Program-made: the position numbers and the translations under genes
In this document: positions 34,381 through 43,255 of the stretch, in pieces
How positions within the stretch are numbered: the stretch's first letter is position 1
Layout of the letters: the number at the start of each line of letters is the position of its first letter
The notes under the pieces: model-generated
Told to the model about the DNA's origin: nothing
Seen by the model: only the letters and a program-made list of their open reading frames with translations
Database searches by the model: none
Source: Paenibacillus sp. Root52
Lineage (GTDB): Bacteria > Bacillota > Bacilli > Paenibacillales > Paenibacillaceae
Direction of reading: 5' to 3'
Assembly: GCF_001426865.1 (NCBI RefSeq)
Contig: NZ_LMFO01000012.1
Span: forward strand, 311,086 to 375,085
Length of the DNA: 64,000 nucleotides

Positions 34381-34406
34381 CCTGCATATGCGCGGGTCAG
34401 AATAGA

Positions 34407-34435
34407 AGGCATGCAGGTTATTGCATGCTTTTTTT
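34407..34435 (+). terminator. Rho-independent terminator of ylaN
   Basis: GCATGCA pairs with TGCATGC around GGTTAT, followed by seven T residues. Confidence 0.85.
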
Positions 34436-34568
34436 GTGTGCTCTTTCTTGAATTGCTCCTCGCTAATGTGTGCAGTTCCAGCAAGTAGTCCTCTGCTCAG
34501 CTTGATGCTAAGGGTAGTTAACTAACTGCAGCCTGAGAGCGGAATGGAGCTTCAGAGGAATGGATGTA

Positions 34569-34609
34569 AAAAAGGTAGCCTGGTGAAACATCACCTAGCT
34601 ACCTTTTTT
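34569..34609. terminator. Bidirectional terminator between ylaN and the antiporter gene
   Basis: AAAAAGGTAGC..GTG pairs with CAC..GCTACCTTTTTT, with A and T tracts on both sides, so it should work in both directions. Confidence 0.85.
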
Positions 34610-34621
34610 ATGTGCTTTATT

Positions 34622-35692
34622 TTATACCAGAAAGAATGACACCCCAAGGATGATATAGACCACAAGTAACAGCAAGCCCTCATACCAGTTCGTTGAACCA
34701 TCCTGCGTGATCGACTTCGCAATAAACACGGATACACCGATCGCGACAAGTTCAATGGTGGTAAATACAATATCCATTGTTCTGCCTGTGAAGTAGCTGA
34801 CAAAAATCAGGACAGGTGCAACAAATAATGCAATTTGCAAACTACTGCCGACCGCAATCTCTACTGCGGCACCGATTTTATTTTTCATCGCTAACATAAT
34901 GGCTGCACTGTGTTCCGCTGCATTACCAATGATGGCAACAAGGAACGCACCGACAAATAGCTCGCTCAGTCCGAATCGCTCTGTAAATACTTCAAGCGTG
35001 CCAACTAGCCACTCACTGACAAAGGCCACCATAACCGTTGCCAATACGAGATAAAGGATTGATTTTTTCTTCGACCATTCAGGTGCATGTTCATGCGGAA
35101 GTTCCTCATCCTCGTCTACCGTGACATCGGCAAGATACTTCTTATGTGTGACCATAGAGAACAGCAACCAAGCAATGTAGGCCACAATCAACAGTCCCGC
35201 AACAATAAGACTGAGTGTATTTGTGTCTTGTTGAGTGATAGAATGGGTGTTAAGGAACACGGCGGGAATGAATAAAGCGATGATAGCTACAATCATCAAG
35301 GAGCCGTTTAGGCCTGCAAGCGAAACATTGTAATTCTGGATTTTGAACTTGAGACCACCGGCGAAAATGCTCAGTCCTAGAACAAGTAACAGGTTTCCGA
35401 TAATGGAGCCCGTCAGACTGGCTTTGACCATGTCGAACAATCCTTCTTTAACGAGGAAGATCGCAATAATCAGCTCGGCAGCATTGCCGAAGGTAGCATT
35501 CAAAAAACCACCCAGCCGCTGTCCGGCATAGTGGGCAACATTTTCAGTAGCTTTGCCTAAAAAACCAGCGACAAAAATAACCGAAATGGCTGAAATCACA
35601 AACTGTAGAATCGAATCCCATTTCATGTAGTGGGCAATCGCGCTGAGTGCAAAAGTAACAATCAGCAGAATGGATGAAATCCGGTTTCTCAC
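34622..35692 (-). CDS. Ca2+/H+ antiporter of the CaCA/CAX family
   Basis: This 356-residue membrane protein has about eleven hydrophobic segments and both CAX repeats: FGNAAELIIA in the first half and IIGNAAEHSAAI in the second, each followed by GSxIGN or GSSLQIA. It should export Ca2+ in exchange for protons, like B. subtilis ChaA (YfkE). A His/Asp/Glu-rich cytoplasmic loop (DEDEELPHEH) joins the halves. The GTG at 35692 lies seven bases after GAGGTG. The GTG at 35698 is too close to that site. The divergent intergenic region holds palindromes described separately. Confidence 0.92.
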   Translation of the reverse strand: MRNRISSILLIVTFALSAIAHYMKWDSILQFVISAISVIFVAGFLGKATENVAHYAGQRLGGFLNATFGNAAELIIAIFLVKEGLFDMVKASLTGSIIGNLLLVLGLSIFAGGLKFKIQNYNVSLAGLNGSLMIVAIIALFIPAVFLNTHSITQQDTNTLSLIVAGLLIVAYIAWLLFSMVTHKKYLADVTVDEDEELPHEHAPEWSKKKSILYLVLATVMVAFVSEWLVGTLEVFTERFGLSELFVGAFLVAIIGNAAEHSAAIMLAMKNKIGAAVEIAVGSSLQIALFVAPVLIFVSYFTGRTMDIVFTTIELVAIGVSVFIAKSITQDGSTNWYEGLLLLVVYIILGVSFFLV

Positions 35693-35727
35693 AAACACAC
35701 ACCTCGGTTACATATTATTTGGTTTGC

Positions 35728-35805
35728 AACACGTGATCACATGTTGGTCATCATAATCATTCGAATCATGCCAAATCTTGTGAAAAGGTGACGAAATGAT
35801 TATGA
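35728..35805. promoter_or_regulatory. Palindromes between the antiporter and Asp23-family genes
   Basis: AACACGTGATCACATGTT (35728-35745) is an 18-bp near-palindrome. TCATAATCATT (35751-35761) is repeated in perfect inverted form as AATGATTATGA (35795-35805), 33 bases on. They lie in the 238-base divergent region and look like operator sites or a hairpin. No regulator can be named. Confidence 0.45.
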
Positions 35806-35930
35806 GATTATTTTCATATTTCAATATAACCAAATCATAGTAGGTTGTAAACGCAACTTTTTGAGTTTAATTTGCTTTTTGGGGTGGAAAGGATTTAAAA
35901 TACGATTAACGAAGTGAAGGAGGATGTGGC

Positions 35931-36293
35931 ATGGCAGAACAACTTCAACTAGATGGCGGTAACATCCGGATTGCTGACGACGTGGTGGCGAAAATTGCCG
36001 GAATGGCTGCGCTTGAGACACCCGGGATTGCCGCAATGTCTGGAGGATTGTCAGAGGGCTGGGCCAAACGTCTCAGCGGTAAAAACGTACAGAAAGGCGT
36101 GGGCGTTGAGGTCGGCCAGCTGGAAACAGCCATTGATCTGCGCATCATCGTCCTGTACGAGACACCGATTCATGAAGTTTCCCGCATGCTTCAACAGAAT
36201 GTGAGAGAAGCGGTAGAGACCATGACGGGATTACGAGTTGTCGAAGTTAATGTGAAGGTAGAAGGTGTATCTTTCAAAGGTGACGACGTATAA
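35931..36293 (+). CDS. Asp23/Gls24 family envelope stress protein
   Basis: This 120-residue protein is a complete Asp23/Gls24 (DUF322) domain: IRIADDVVAKIAGMAALETP, the Gly-rich turn GIAAMSGG, GVGVEVGQLETAIDLRIIV, and the end VVEVNVKVEGV. Family members are soluble, abundant, stress-linked and often membrane-associated through partners. The ATG follows GAAGGAGG. It is flanked by a bidirectional terminator downstream. An imperfect sigma-B-like sequence upstream was considered and rejected. Confidence 0.92.
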   Translation: MAEQLQLDGGNIRIADDVVAKIAGMAALETPGIAAMSGGLSEGWAKRLSGKNVQKGVGVEVGQLETAIDLRIIVLYETPIHEVSRMLQQNVREAVETMTGLRVVEVNVKVEGVSFKGDDV

Positions 36294-36355
36294 GCTGATC
36301 GGCTTCCAGCGTAGAGTGTTCATTCGTAGCGTGCGCTCACGAAGTGAAACTCAAC

Positions 36356-36398
36356 AAAAAAAGACTTCCTATCCATAATGGATGGGAAGTCTTTTTTT
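36356..36398. terminator. Bidirectional terminator
   Basis: AAAAAGACTTCC-ATCCAT pairs with ATGGAT-GGAAGTCTTTTT, with A and T tracts on either side. It serves both the Asp23-family gene and ftsW. Confidence 0.9.
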
Positions 36399-36409
36399 AC
36401 GTTCTATGA

Positions 36410-37690
36410 TTATCGAATACGACGGATCGCTTCTCTTGAACGAAGGGCAGGAGAGGTTCGAGTCTGTACGGTTACGGACTTTGTTCTCTCTTCCTTGATG
36501 ACGTCCAGATTATTGGTGCGTGAAATACTGAGCACGATGCCCATGGCGACCATCATAACGAAAAGTGACGTACCTCCATAACTGATGAACGGAAGCGTGA
36601 CCCCTGTTACAGGTATGGTCTGAGTAACACCGCCGATGTTAATAAAGGCTTGGATGGCGATGAGTCCCATAATTCCAATGCCGACCAATGTACCAAATGG
36701 ATCGGGACAACGAAGAGACACAATGATGCCTCGCCAGATAAAGTAGAGATAGACAAGTAGGAACAAGGTACTTCCTAAGAATCCAAGCTCTTCACCAATA
36801 ACGGAGAAGATAAAATCGTTATATGCATTGGGCAGGTAATGTAATTTAATTGTACCTTGTCCAACTCCTGAACCCGTAATTCCGCCATCTCCAATCGCTA
36901 CAAGGGAGCGATAGAGGTTAAGGCTTCCATCGGTAGGGTCAGAGAGCGGGTTAAGGAATGCCTGAATCCGTCCGATCTTATAGTTCGTCTTGGCTTCTGT
37001 TACCGTACTTGTCGCATCATCTGGCGAAGACATAGAGGAGAACAAGGCGTTGGCTCCAAAAGCCAGCGCCCCTCCTAGGACAACGAGCAGAATTGAACCC
37101 ATAATATGCTTCATGCTCGCACCACCTGCGTAGATCACCAAACCACACGTGGAGACGAGAATGAAGCACGTACCGAAGTCAGGCTGCAGCATAATGAGTC
37201 CGGCAACGAAACCTACAATGATAAGGACAGGAAAATAACCAGTTTTAAGATCTCTAAAGCGTTCGCCTTTCTTGGTGATTAGCGCAGCGAGATACAAAAT
37301 AATGGCGATTTTGGCGAATTCGGCTGGTTGAACACTAAAACCAAAAATATGAATCCAGCTTCGAGCACCGTTGAGCACCTTACCCGTAATGAGAACAAGC
37401 AATAGCATGACGGTCGTGAAGAGAAAAAAAGGTGCATACAGCTTTTTGTACTTATTAAAACGAATATTCATAGCAAAGAACATACCAACTACACCAATGA
37501 GCGCCCACATAAGTTGTTTTTTCGTGAAGAACAGGGGATCATTGTTGAAGCGTTCGCTTGCAATTGCAATGCTGGAACTGGAGCTGAATACCATTACCAG
37601 TCCAAAGCCCACCAACAATAAAGTGAGGATTAGCAGTTGGAAATCCGGCGTGCCTCTCTTCGTTTTCGTTTGGGCTGTTTGTTGTTTCAT
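36410..37690 (-). CDS. ftsW: FtsW-type peptidoglycan glycosyltransferase (SEDS family)
   Basis: This 426-residue protein has ten membrane segments and the SEDS signatures: VFSSSSSIA after helix 1, GARSWIHIFGFSVQPAEFAK, LMLQPDFGT, and the conserved Asp loop YNDFIFSVIGEELGFLG, then LPFISYGGTS. SEDS proteins polymerise lipid II; FtsW works at the septum with a class B PBP, RodA along the side wall and SpoVE in spores. Proximity to ylaN and length favour FtsW. The start has only a weak binding site. It is 13 bases after the yugN stop, so the two genes are probably co-transcribed. Confidence 0.88.
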   Translation of the reverse strand: MKQQTAQTKTKRGTPDFQLLILTLLLVGFGLVMVFSSSSSIAIASERFNNDPLFFTKKQLMWALIGVVGMFFAMNIRFNKYKKLYAPFFLFTTVMLLLVLITGKVLNGARSWIHIFGFSVQPAEFAKIAIILYLAALITKKGERFRDLKTGYFPVLIIVGFVAGLIMLQPDFGTCFILVSTCGLVIYAGGASMKHIMGSILLVVLGGALAFGANALFSSMSSPDDATSTVTEAKTNYKIGRIQAFLNPLSDPTDGSLNLYRSLVAIGDGGITGSGVGQGTIKLHYLPNAYNDFIFSVIGEELGFLGSTLFLLVYLYFIWRGIIVSLRCPDPFGTLVGIGIMGLIAIQAFINIGGVTQTIPVTGVTLPFISYGGTSLFVMMVAMGIVLSISRTNNLDVIKEERTKSVTVQTRTSPALRSREAIRRIR

Positions 37691-37703
37691 CGCTCAGCCC
37701 AAC

Positions 37704-38051
37704 CTAAGCTTCCAGCAGTTCTTTGAGCTGCTGTAATTTTTGAGCGGCCAGCTTCACGACTGGCTGTGGAACGGTAGTATCATAATCCAGACCATGCGGG
37801 AAGGTAGCTTTTCCAAGATAGACTGCTTCTACAGAAAGAACAGAATCTGGTTTTTCAAGCTTGCCATCCACAACACGAGTATTAATACGTACAAAGTATT
37901 CCGATTTAGTAAGTTCATCTTCAATTTTGTAGTCATATGTAGCACGGTAATACTCCCATTGCCACCGGACAAATCCGACTTTCTCGGCGCTCTCATCCAG
38001 GTATGCCAAGTCGCTTTTCAAGCCATCTAAGCCTGTATTCTCAAATATCAT
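37704..38051 (-). CDS. yugN: YugN-like family protein
   Basis: This 115-residue protein matches the YugN-like family by its opening MIFENTGLDGLKSDLAYLDE, the WEYYRATYDYKIED segment, YFVRI, and the TFPHGLDYD ending. Its function is unknown. The ATG follows GGAGGATC. It is the first gene of a likely two-gene unit with ftsW (13-base gap). Confidence 0.85.
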   Translation of the reverse strand: MIFENTGLDGLKSDLAYLDESAEKVGFVRWQWEYYRATYDYKIEDELTKSEYFVRINTRVVDGKLEKPDSVLSVEAVYLGKATFPHGLDYDTTVPQPVVKLAAQKLQQLKELLEA

Positions 38052-38260
38052 AAGCGTTTGATCCTCCTCATAAGCTTCCGAGTATAATTTCTCGTTGTTT
38101 CTCTAGTTTATGATAGTATGTTTCCCCTTCCCGTGCAAGCTTTCAAGGGCTTGTTCATATCGGTTTTCTTCCAATTCTGCTACAATATACTGCAATAGGT
38201 TTGAAGTGAGAGGTTCGGGCTTGATGAAAGTACCGATCGAGAGCGAAAGGATGAGGAAAT

Positions 38261-39433
38261 ATGACAAATAATATATGGTGGGATGATCTGCAAATCCATA
38301 TGGTGGAGTGGCGCCGTCATCTTCATCGCAATCCTGAAGTTTCCTTTCATGAGGAGAAGACCTCATCTTTTATAGCAGATATGCTGGAGAGCTTTGGCGT
38401 GGAAGTGAAGCGTCATGTAGGGGGACATGGAGTTATCGGTACGATCCGCGGAGATCAGCCAGGCCCTGTGGTCATGCTTCGAGCTGATATGGACGCTTTG
38501 CCTATCCATGACGAGAAGGATGTAGAATATGCATCTAGAAAAGATGGAGCCATGCACGCGTGTGGTCATGATGGACACGTTTCGATTCTGCTGGGAACAG
38601 CATTGTATTTCAGTCGTAATAAGGCTGCGATTAAAGGGGAGATTCGTTTTCTGTTCCAACCAGCAGAAGAGTTACTGCCTGGCGGAGCAGTTCACGTCAT
38701 TGCCGACGGTGGGCTTGATGGCGTAGATGTCATCTATGGAATTCATCTGTGGACCCCTCTACCTGTAGGTGTTGCAGCGAGTACGGCGGGATCAATGATG
38801 GCTGCGGCGGATGATTTCTATATTGAGATCATAGGTAAAGGGGGTCATGGGGGGATGCCGCAGTCGACTGTGGACAGCTTGGTGGCAGGTTCAGCACTGG
38901 TGATGCAATTACAGACCGTAGTTAGCCGTTCCGTCGATCCATTGCGCCCGGCGGTGCTGACGATTGGTACAATGCAAGCTGGAGCTGCACAGAACGTTAT
39001 TGCGGAATCCTGTAAAATGAGTGGCACGGTCAGAACGTTTGATGAAGAGACCCGATCGGGGATGAAAGAACGCATTCACACCATGGTGGCTCAGACGGGT
39101 GCAGCTTATGGAGCTAAGACGGATATCAAATATATTATGGGTTACCCGCCAGTTGTTAATGATGAGCGGGAAACAGAACGGTTCTTCCAAGAAGCGGTGC
39201 ATGTGTTTGGCGCGCAAAATGTACAAGCTTCACCGATGATCATGCCTGCAGAGGATTTTGCTTATTATTTACAGCAGATTCCTGGCTGCTTTATGTTTGT
39301 TGGTGCAGGCAATCCAGATAAAGGCGCAGTCTATCCGCACCATCATCCGAAGTTTGACTTTGATGAAGATGCGATGCAGCATGCAGTTAAGCTGTTTATT
39401 GCTATGGCGACAGGTTACACGGCTGAAGTATAG
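38261..39433 (+). CDS. M20 family amidohydrolase
   Basis: This 390-residue metal-dependent hydrolase of the M20D group has RRHLHRNPEVSFHE, LRADMDALPI, the metal-binding HACGHDGH, QPAEELLPGG with the catalytic Glu, and MPAEDFAYYL near the C-terminus. The dimerisation lid (GKGGHGGMPQSTVD) is intact. Relatives include N-acetyl-L-amino-acid deacylase, hippurate hydrolase and N-acetyldiaminopimelate deacetylase; the substrate cannot be told here. The ATG follows AAGGATGAGGAAAT. It is cytoplasmic. Confidence 0.92.
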   Translation: MTNNIWWDDLQIHMVEWRRHLHRNPEVSFHEEKTSSFIADMLESFGVEVKRHVGGHGVIGTIRGDQPGPVVMLRADMDALPIHDEKDVEYASRKDGAMHACGHDGHVSILLGTALYFSRNKAAIKGEIRFLFQPAEELLPGGAVHVIADGGLDGVDVIYGIHLWTPLPVGVAASTAGSMMAAADDFYIEIIGKGGHGGMPQSTVDSLVAGSALVMQLQTVVSRSVDPLRPAVLTIGTMQAGAAQNVIAESCKMSGTVRTFDEETRSGMKERIHTMVAQTGAAYGAKTDIKYIMGYPPVVNDERETERFFQEAVHVFGAQNVQASPMIMPAEDFAYYLQQIPGCFMFVGAGNPDKGAVYPHHHPKFDFDEDAMQHAVKLFIAMATGYTAEV

Positions 39434-39453
39434 AATGATTAACCAACTCATTG

Positions 39454-39487
39454 GGCATCCTTAAACATAGGATGCTCTTTTTTTATT
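39454..39487 (+). terminator. Rho-independent terminator
   Basis: GCATCCT pairs with AGGATGC around TAAACAT, followed by a seven-T run. It closes the amidohydrolase gene. Confidence 0.85.
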
Positions 39488-39611
39488 TGGTGAGCTAGAT
39501 CGTTAGTAGGTTCATAAGGTTCATTTTCGGAGCTTACCGGGACTGGGCTTTTTGTCATGCATGTGATACCCATTCAGCAACGAACAGACCAGCAGTTAGG
39601 AGGCGTGTGTA

Positions 39612-41300
39612 ATGGAAATCTCAGGTGCCTGTATTGTCCAACGGGATTTTACCCTATTACTTGAGGTAGGTCATCCCCAATTTGAACAAGCTAGATCACA
39701 GATCGGCATGTATGCTGAACTCATTAAAACCCCTACAGGCTTCCATACGTATCGGATGACTTCCTTATCCCTGTGGAATGCTGCGGCCATTGGTTGGAAT
39801 GCTGATCGCATCATCCATAGCTTGGAGTCTATTTCGCGTTGGACTGTGCCGGCAGCATTGATACAAGATATTCGGAGAATAGTTGAACAGTATGGCAGGC
39901 TGAAGCTGCATTGGGATCAAGATCAGGAGAATATGCGTCTAGTTGGAGACCGGGAGCAGCTGTTGAATGAATTATCCATGATGAAAACAGTTGCGGCCTT
40001 TCGAATGGAGCGTGCTGCACCTGAGGAATTCATCGTGCGAGGAGAACAGCGTGGGTTGTTGAAGCAGGAACTCACTCGCCTAGGCTATCCGGTTCTTGAT
40101 TATGCAGGCTATCGTCAAGGAACACATCTTCATTTTGGCTGGAAGAAGACAGACAACGATGATGCGTTTGAGCTACGTTCCTATCAGCAAAGAGCGATAG
40201 AAGCATTCGAGGGCAGTGAAGGGATGGGCGGAAGTGGCCTGTTGGTATTACCTTGCGGGGCAGGGAAAACGGTTATTGGCATGGGCGTATTAGAACGGCT
40301 GCAATGTGAATGTCTTATTTTGACCTCAAATACAACATCGGTACGCCAATGGATTGAAGAGTTACAGCGTAAGACAACGATTACTGGTGAACTCATCGGC
40401 GAATACTCAGGTCAGAAAAAGCAGGTGAGGCCAATCACTGTGGCAACGTATCAGATTCTAACTCATCGAAAGTCCAAGGATGCTGATTTTACCCATATCA
40501 AACTGCTTAGTGAACGAAAATGGGGATTGATCATCTATGACGAGGTTCATCTGCTTCCAGCACCTGTATTCCGAGCGACAGCGGATATTCAAGCTACTCG
40601 AAGATTGGGATTGACAGCAACATTGGTTCGAGAAGATGGCTGTGAGCAAGATGTTTTTTCGCTGATTGGTCCTAAATTGTACGACATGCCTTGGAAGGAG
40701 CTAGAACGGCAGGGCTGGATCGCGGATGTGAAATGTCAGGAAATACGGATTCCGTTGCCTCCAGAATTAAAATTGACCTATTTGGAGGCAGAAGGGAAGC
40801 ATAAGTTTCGCTTAGCCGCTGAGAATCCAGCTAAATTAGATGTGATTAGAAGGCTTTTAGATCATCATCGAGGTCTTCCTGCACTTGTCATTGGGCAATA
40901 TTTAGATCAACTGGAGACCATTGCCCGGGAAATTGAGGCTCCACTTGTATCTGGTGCAATGTCACAACAAGAACGAGTGAAATGGTTTGCTGCATTCCGG
41001 CGCGGCGAGATTCAAACGATCGTTGTTTCTAAGGTAGCGAACTTCGCTGTTGACCTGCCTGATGCTGCTGTTGCCTTGGAAATATCGGGTAGTTACGGTT
41101 CAAGGCAAGAAGAAGCACAACGTTTGGGACGAATTCTAAGGCCTAAGCCAGGGGATAATAAAGCTTATTTTTATGCGCTTGTATCCGAGGATAGCAAAGA
41201 ACAAGAGTTTGCATTGCGGCGGCAGATGTTTTTGGTGGAGCAGGGTTATGAATATGCAATTGTTCGGGAAAGGAGTGCACTAACCAATGCGGAATCATAA
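39612..41300 (+). CDS. XPB-type superfamily 2 DNA helicase
   Basis: This 562-residue protein has the XPB arrangement. The N-terminal 190 residues precede a helicase core with ELRSYQQRAIEAF, Walker A CGAGKTVIGMG (about residue 215), DEVH (about 310), the XPB-specific RED motif in GLTATLVREDG, and motif VI EEAQRLGRILRP (about 500). XPB proteins open or translocate on DNA in repair. The ATG follows TAGGAGG. It overlaps the next gene by 14 bases. Bacterial XPB is patchy and often has a neighbour with an XPB N-terminal-type domain, as here. Biological role in Bacilli is unknown. Confidence 0.9.
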   Translation: MEISGACIVQRDFTLLLEVGHPQFEQARSQIGMYAELIKTPTGFHTYRMTSLSLWNAAAIGWNADRIIHSLESISRWTVPAALIQDIRRIVEQYGRLKLHWDQDQENMRLVGDREQLLNELSMMKTVAAFRMERAAPEEFIVRGEQRGLLKQELTRLGYPVLDYAGYRQGTHLHFGWKKTDNDDAFELRSYQQRAIEAFEGSEGMGGSGLLVLPCGAGKTVIGMGVLERLQCECLILTSNTTSVRQWIEELQRKTTITGELIGEYSGQKKQVRPITVATYQILTHRKSKDADFTHIKLLSERKWGLIIYDEVHLLPAPVFRATADIQATRRLGLTATLVREDGCEQDVFSLIGPKLYDMPWKELERQGWIADVKCQEIRIPLPPELKLTYLEAEGKHKFRLAAENPAKLDVIRRLLDHHRGLPALVIGQYLDQLETIAREIEAPLVSGAMSQQERVKWFAAFRRGEIQTIVVSKVANFAVDLPDAAVALEISGSYGSRQEEAQRLGRILRPKPGDNKAYFYALVSEDSKEQEFALRRQMFLVEQGYEYAIVRERSALTNAES

Positions 41301-43086
41301 CACACAACAAGTACAATTGAGTACAGAGCTCCTATCACGTGCGGAGCAAATTGTACTAAGTATTCTTTTTCGGCAGCATGCTGCAGCCTTTTTCTCTCCG
41401 AAGTTTTCTTCCGCAGTGTGGGTAACAGAAGGATTGAGTGGTGCCGAAGCCAAGGTGGCTCTGATCGGTCTTAGACAGAAGGGCTGGATCAAAACGACTC
41501 GCAAAACCTGGGGGGAGCATCTGTACTATATTCCTAATGTCCTGCTTCCCCAATTGACTGAAGTTTTTGCCATTAAAGTTGGCGCTGGTAACACACATGA
41601 TGGATCAGCAGATGCACAGCATGTTGAGCGATCTGAAATGATAACAAAGGATCACATGCAGGTGCTTTATGAGGCTGAAGTAGATATTGCTGCTGAGCTT
41701 CTTCATCTTATGGCGTGGATCATACATGAGGGTTTGCCATTAACCAGTAAAGGTACAATACATAAAAAATCGATTCGACAATTATGTAACATAACTGCAT
41801 TGCACGAGAGTCATTTTCAAGCACTGCATATTCGTTATGATGATCCAGAGGTATATCCTGTTCATATCGCCATCGTACTGGATTTGCTTTTGCATTTAGG
41901 ATTGCTTGAAAAGAGTGATAAACACGTGTTCGTATCCAATGAACAGTTGCAAGCCTGGATTAAACGATCTTGGTCATCTATGCATTGTGAAATTTATAAC
42001 ATTTGCGTAGAGCGTTACGGGATGCCCGATCCTTATGCTCAGCATTTTCGATCTCGATTGCTTATACTTGCACCTGCAATGAATGAGTGGTTTCCTATAG
42101 GGCCTTTGCTTCCATGGAGGGACGAGCTACAGGTCGAAGTCCAAGATTTATTGAGATGCGAGAATCCCAATCCAAAGAGTTTATCGTCTCTACATGTTGT
42201 TCAAGGCTGGCTACGAGCTCTTGTAGGCTTGGGGTTCGGCGAAGTAGGTCACGATGCGGCAGGCGAAGTGGTTTATCGTTGGTTAGTTCAGCCGGCTGAT
42301 TTATGCTGCTCGGGTCATCCGCTACATGATAAAAGGTTAGAGGGGGAAAAATCGGGACTGTTTATACAGCCTGATTTTGAGATTTTATTTCCCTCCGAAG
42401 CACCTTCGCATGTTTGCTGGAGACTGGGGTTATGTGCTGAGCTTGTGACTCGTGATCGAATGAGTATTTACCGGCTTACAAGGGAATCGGTAATGAAAGC
42501 AGTAAGGATTGGCTTTACGCTGGATCAGATCGTTCTATTCCTGAATAATCATGCCATGACTGGCATTCCAGAACATGTACACTTGGCGATGCAGCAATGG
42601 GGACAAGAACCGGAAGAACGTCTAGCTAAACCACCTAACCCAAGTGACCCCACTCTCGAAGTGGCACATCAGGGCGATGAATCAGCCGTCAATCTAAATG
42701 TACGAAGCCAGGGCATCATACACATAGCGGATAAGCTTTACGAGGAAGAAGATGAGCCATACGTGATCACAGAACGAGATAACTTATGGCCTGGCTATAA
42801 GGATATTCCTGAAATGTGGCACAGAGAATGGAGGAAGTACCACCTATCAACCACTCGGCAAATTGCCTCTAAAGCGATTGAGTGGCAGACAAAGCTAGAG
42901 CTGAAACGAAATGAAGATATAGTCTATGTGATACCGGATCGGATTGAGGGTCACGGTGACTGGACATTATCGGGTTGGGTGACATCCAGTAACGGGGAGA
43001 ATGTCCTTGAACGGCAGGTGCTCTCTCCAACAGACTGGGGCAACATACGGTTAATTGTTCCTGAGCATGAACGAAGTGACACATAG
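41287..43086 (+). CDS. Partner of the XPB helicase with winged-helix and XPB-N-type domains
   Basis: This 599-residue protein overlaps the helicase gene by 14 bases, so they are translationally coupled. Residues 10-80 look like a winged helix (SRAEQIVLSILFR, EAKVALIGLRQKGWIKTTRK). Residues about 355-450 match the XPB/Ssl2-type N-terminal helicase-associated domain: LFIQPDFEILFPSE, AELVTRDRMSIYRLTRESV, GFTLDQIVLFLNN, IPEHVHLAMQQWG. The C-terminal 150 residues are acidic, with a small beta region. It has no ATPase motifs. It probably binds or regulates the helicase, similar in logic to Bax1 with archaeal XPB, though unlike it in sequence as far as I can see. Confidence 0.78.
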   Translation: MRNHNTQQVQLSTELLSRAEQIVLSILFRQHAAAFFSPKFSSAVWVTEGLSGAEAKVALIGLRQKGWIKTTRKTWGEHLYYIPNVLLPQLTEVFAIKVGAGNTHDGSADAQHVERSEMITKDHMQVLYEAEVDIAAELLHLMAWIIHEGLPLTSKGTIHKKSIRQLCNITALHESHFQALHIRYDDPEVYPVHIAIVLDLLLHLGLLEKSDKHVFVSNEQLQAWIKRSWSSMHCEIYNICVERYGMPDPYAQHFRSRLLILAPAMNEWFPIGPLLPWRDELQVEVQDLLRCENPNPKSLSSLHVVQGWLRALVGLGFGEVGHDAAGEVVYRWLVQPADLCCSGHPLHDKRLEGEKSGLFIQPDFEILFPSEAPSHVCWRLGLCAELVTRDRMSIYRLTRESVMKAVRIGFTLDQIVLFLNNHAMTGIPEHVHLAMQQWGQEPEERLAKPPNPSDPTLEVAHQGDESAVNLNVRSQGIIHIADKLYEEEDEPYVITERDNLWPGYKDIPEMWHREWRKYHLSTTRQIASKAIEWQTKLELKRNEDIVYVIPDRIEGHGDWTLSGWVTSSNGENVLERQVLSPTDWGNIRLIVPEHERSDT

Positions 43087-43177
43087 TATGGGACTAAGAG
43101 TGAGGTAGATAACACCAATAGACCTTGATCAGCATAACCCTCTGCGTTACCTTGTTTTCTATTTGCAGGAAAAACGC

Positions 43178-43221
43178 TTCTTAACTAATCGGGGATATGC
43201 TATGATAATGTAATCTACATT
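43178..43221 (+). promoter_or_regulatory. Probable promoter and operator-like palindrome of ylbFG
   Basis: TATGAT (43201-43206) is a near-consensus -10, with TTCTTA 17 bases upstream as a weak -35. AATGTA-ATC-TACATT (43207-43221) is a perfect inverted repeat over the expected start point. No regulator is known. Confidence 0.4.
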
Positions 43222-43255
43222 ACGTAGAACTTTATATATAGATAGGATGAATTTC

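Noticed and set aside
35865..35887. Sigma-B-like promoter before the Asp23-family gene
   Set aside because: GTTTAA is present, but the -10 match is four of six at best and the spacing of 11 is too short. It is not certain that the organism has sigma-B.
38103..38366. Minus-strand open frame between yugN and the amidohydrolase gene
   Set aside because: Its C-terminal 40 codons look protein-like, but the only ATG lies inside the amidohydrolase gene and no start with a binding site is present in the spacer.
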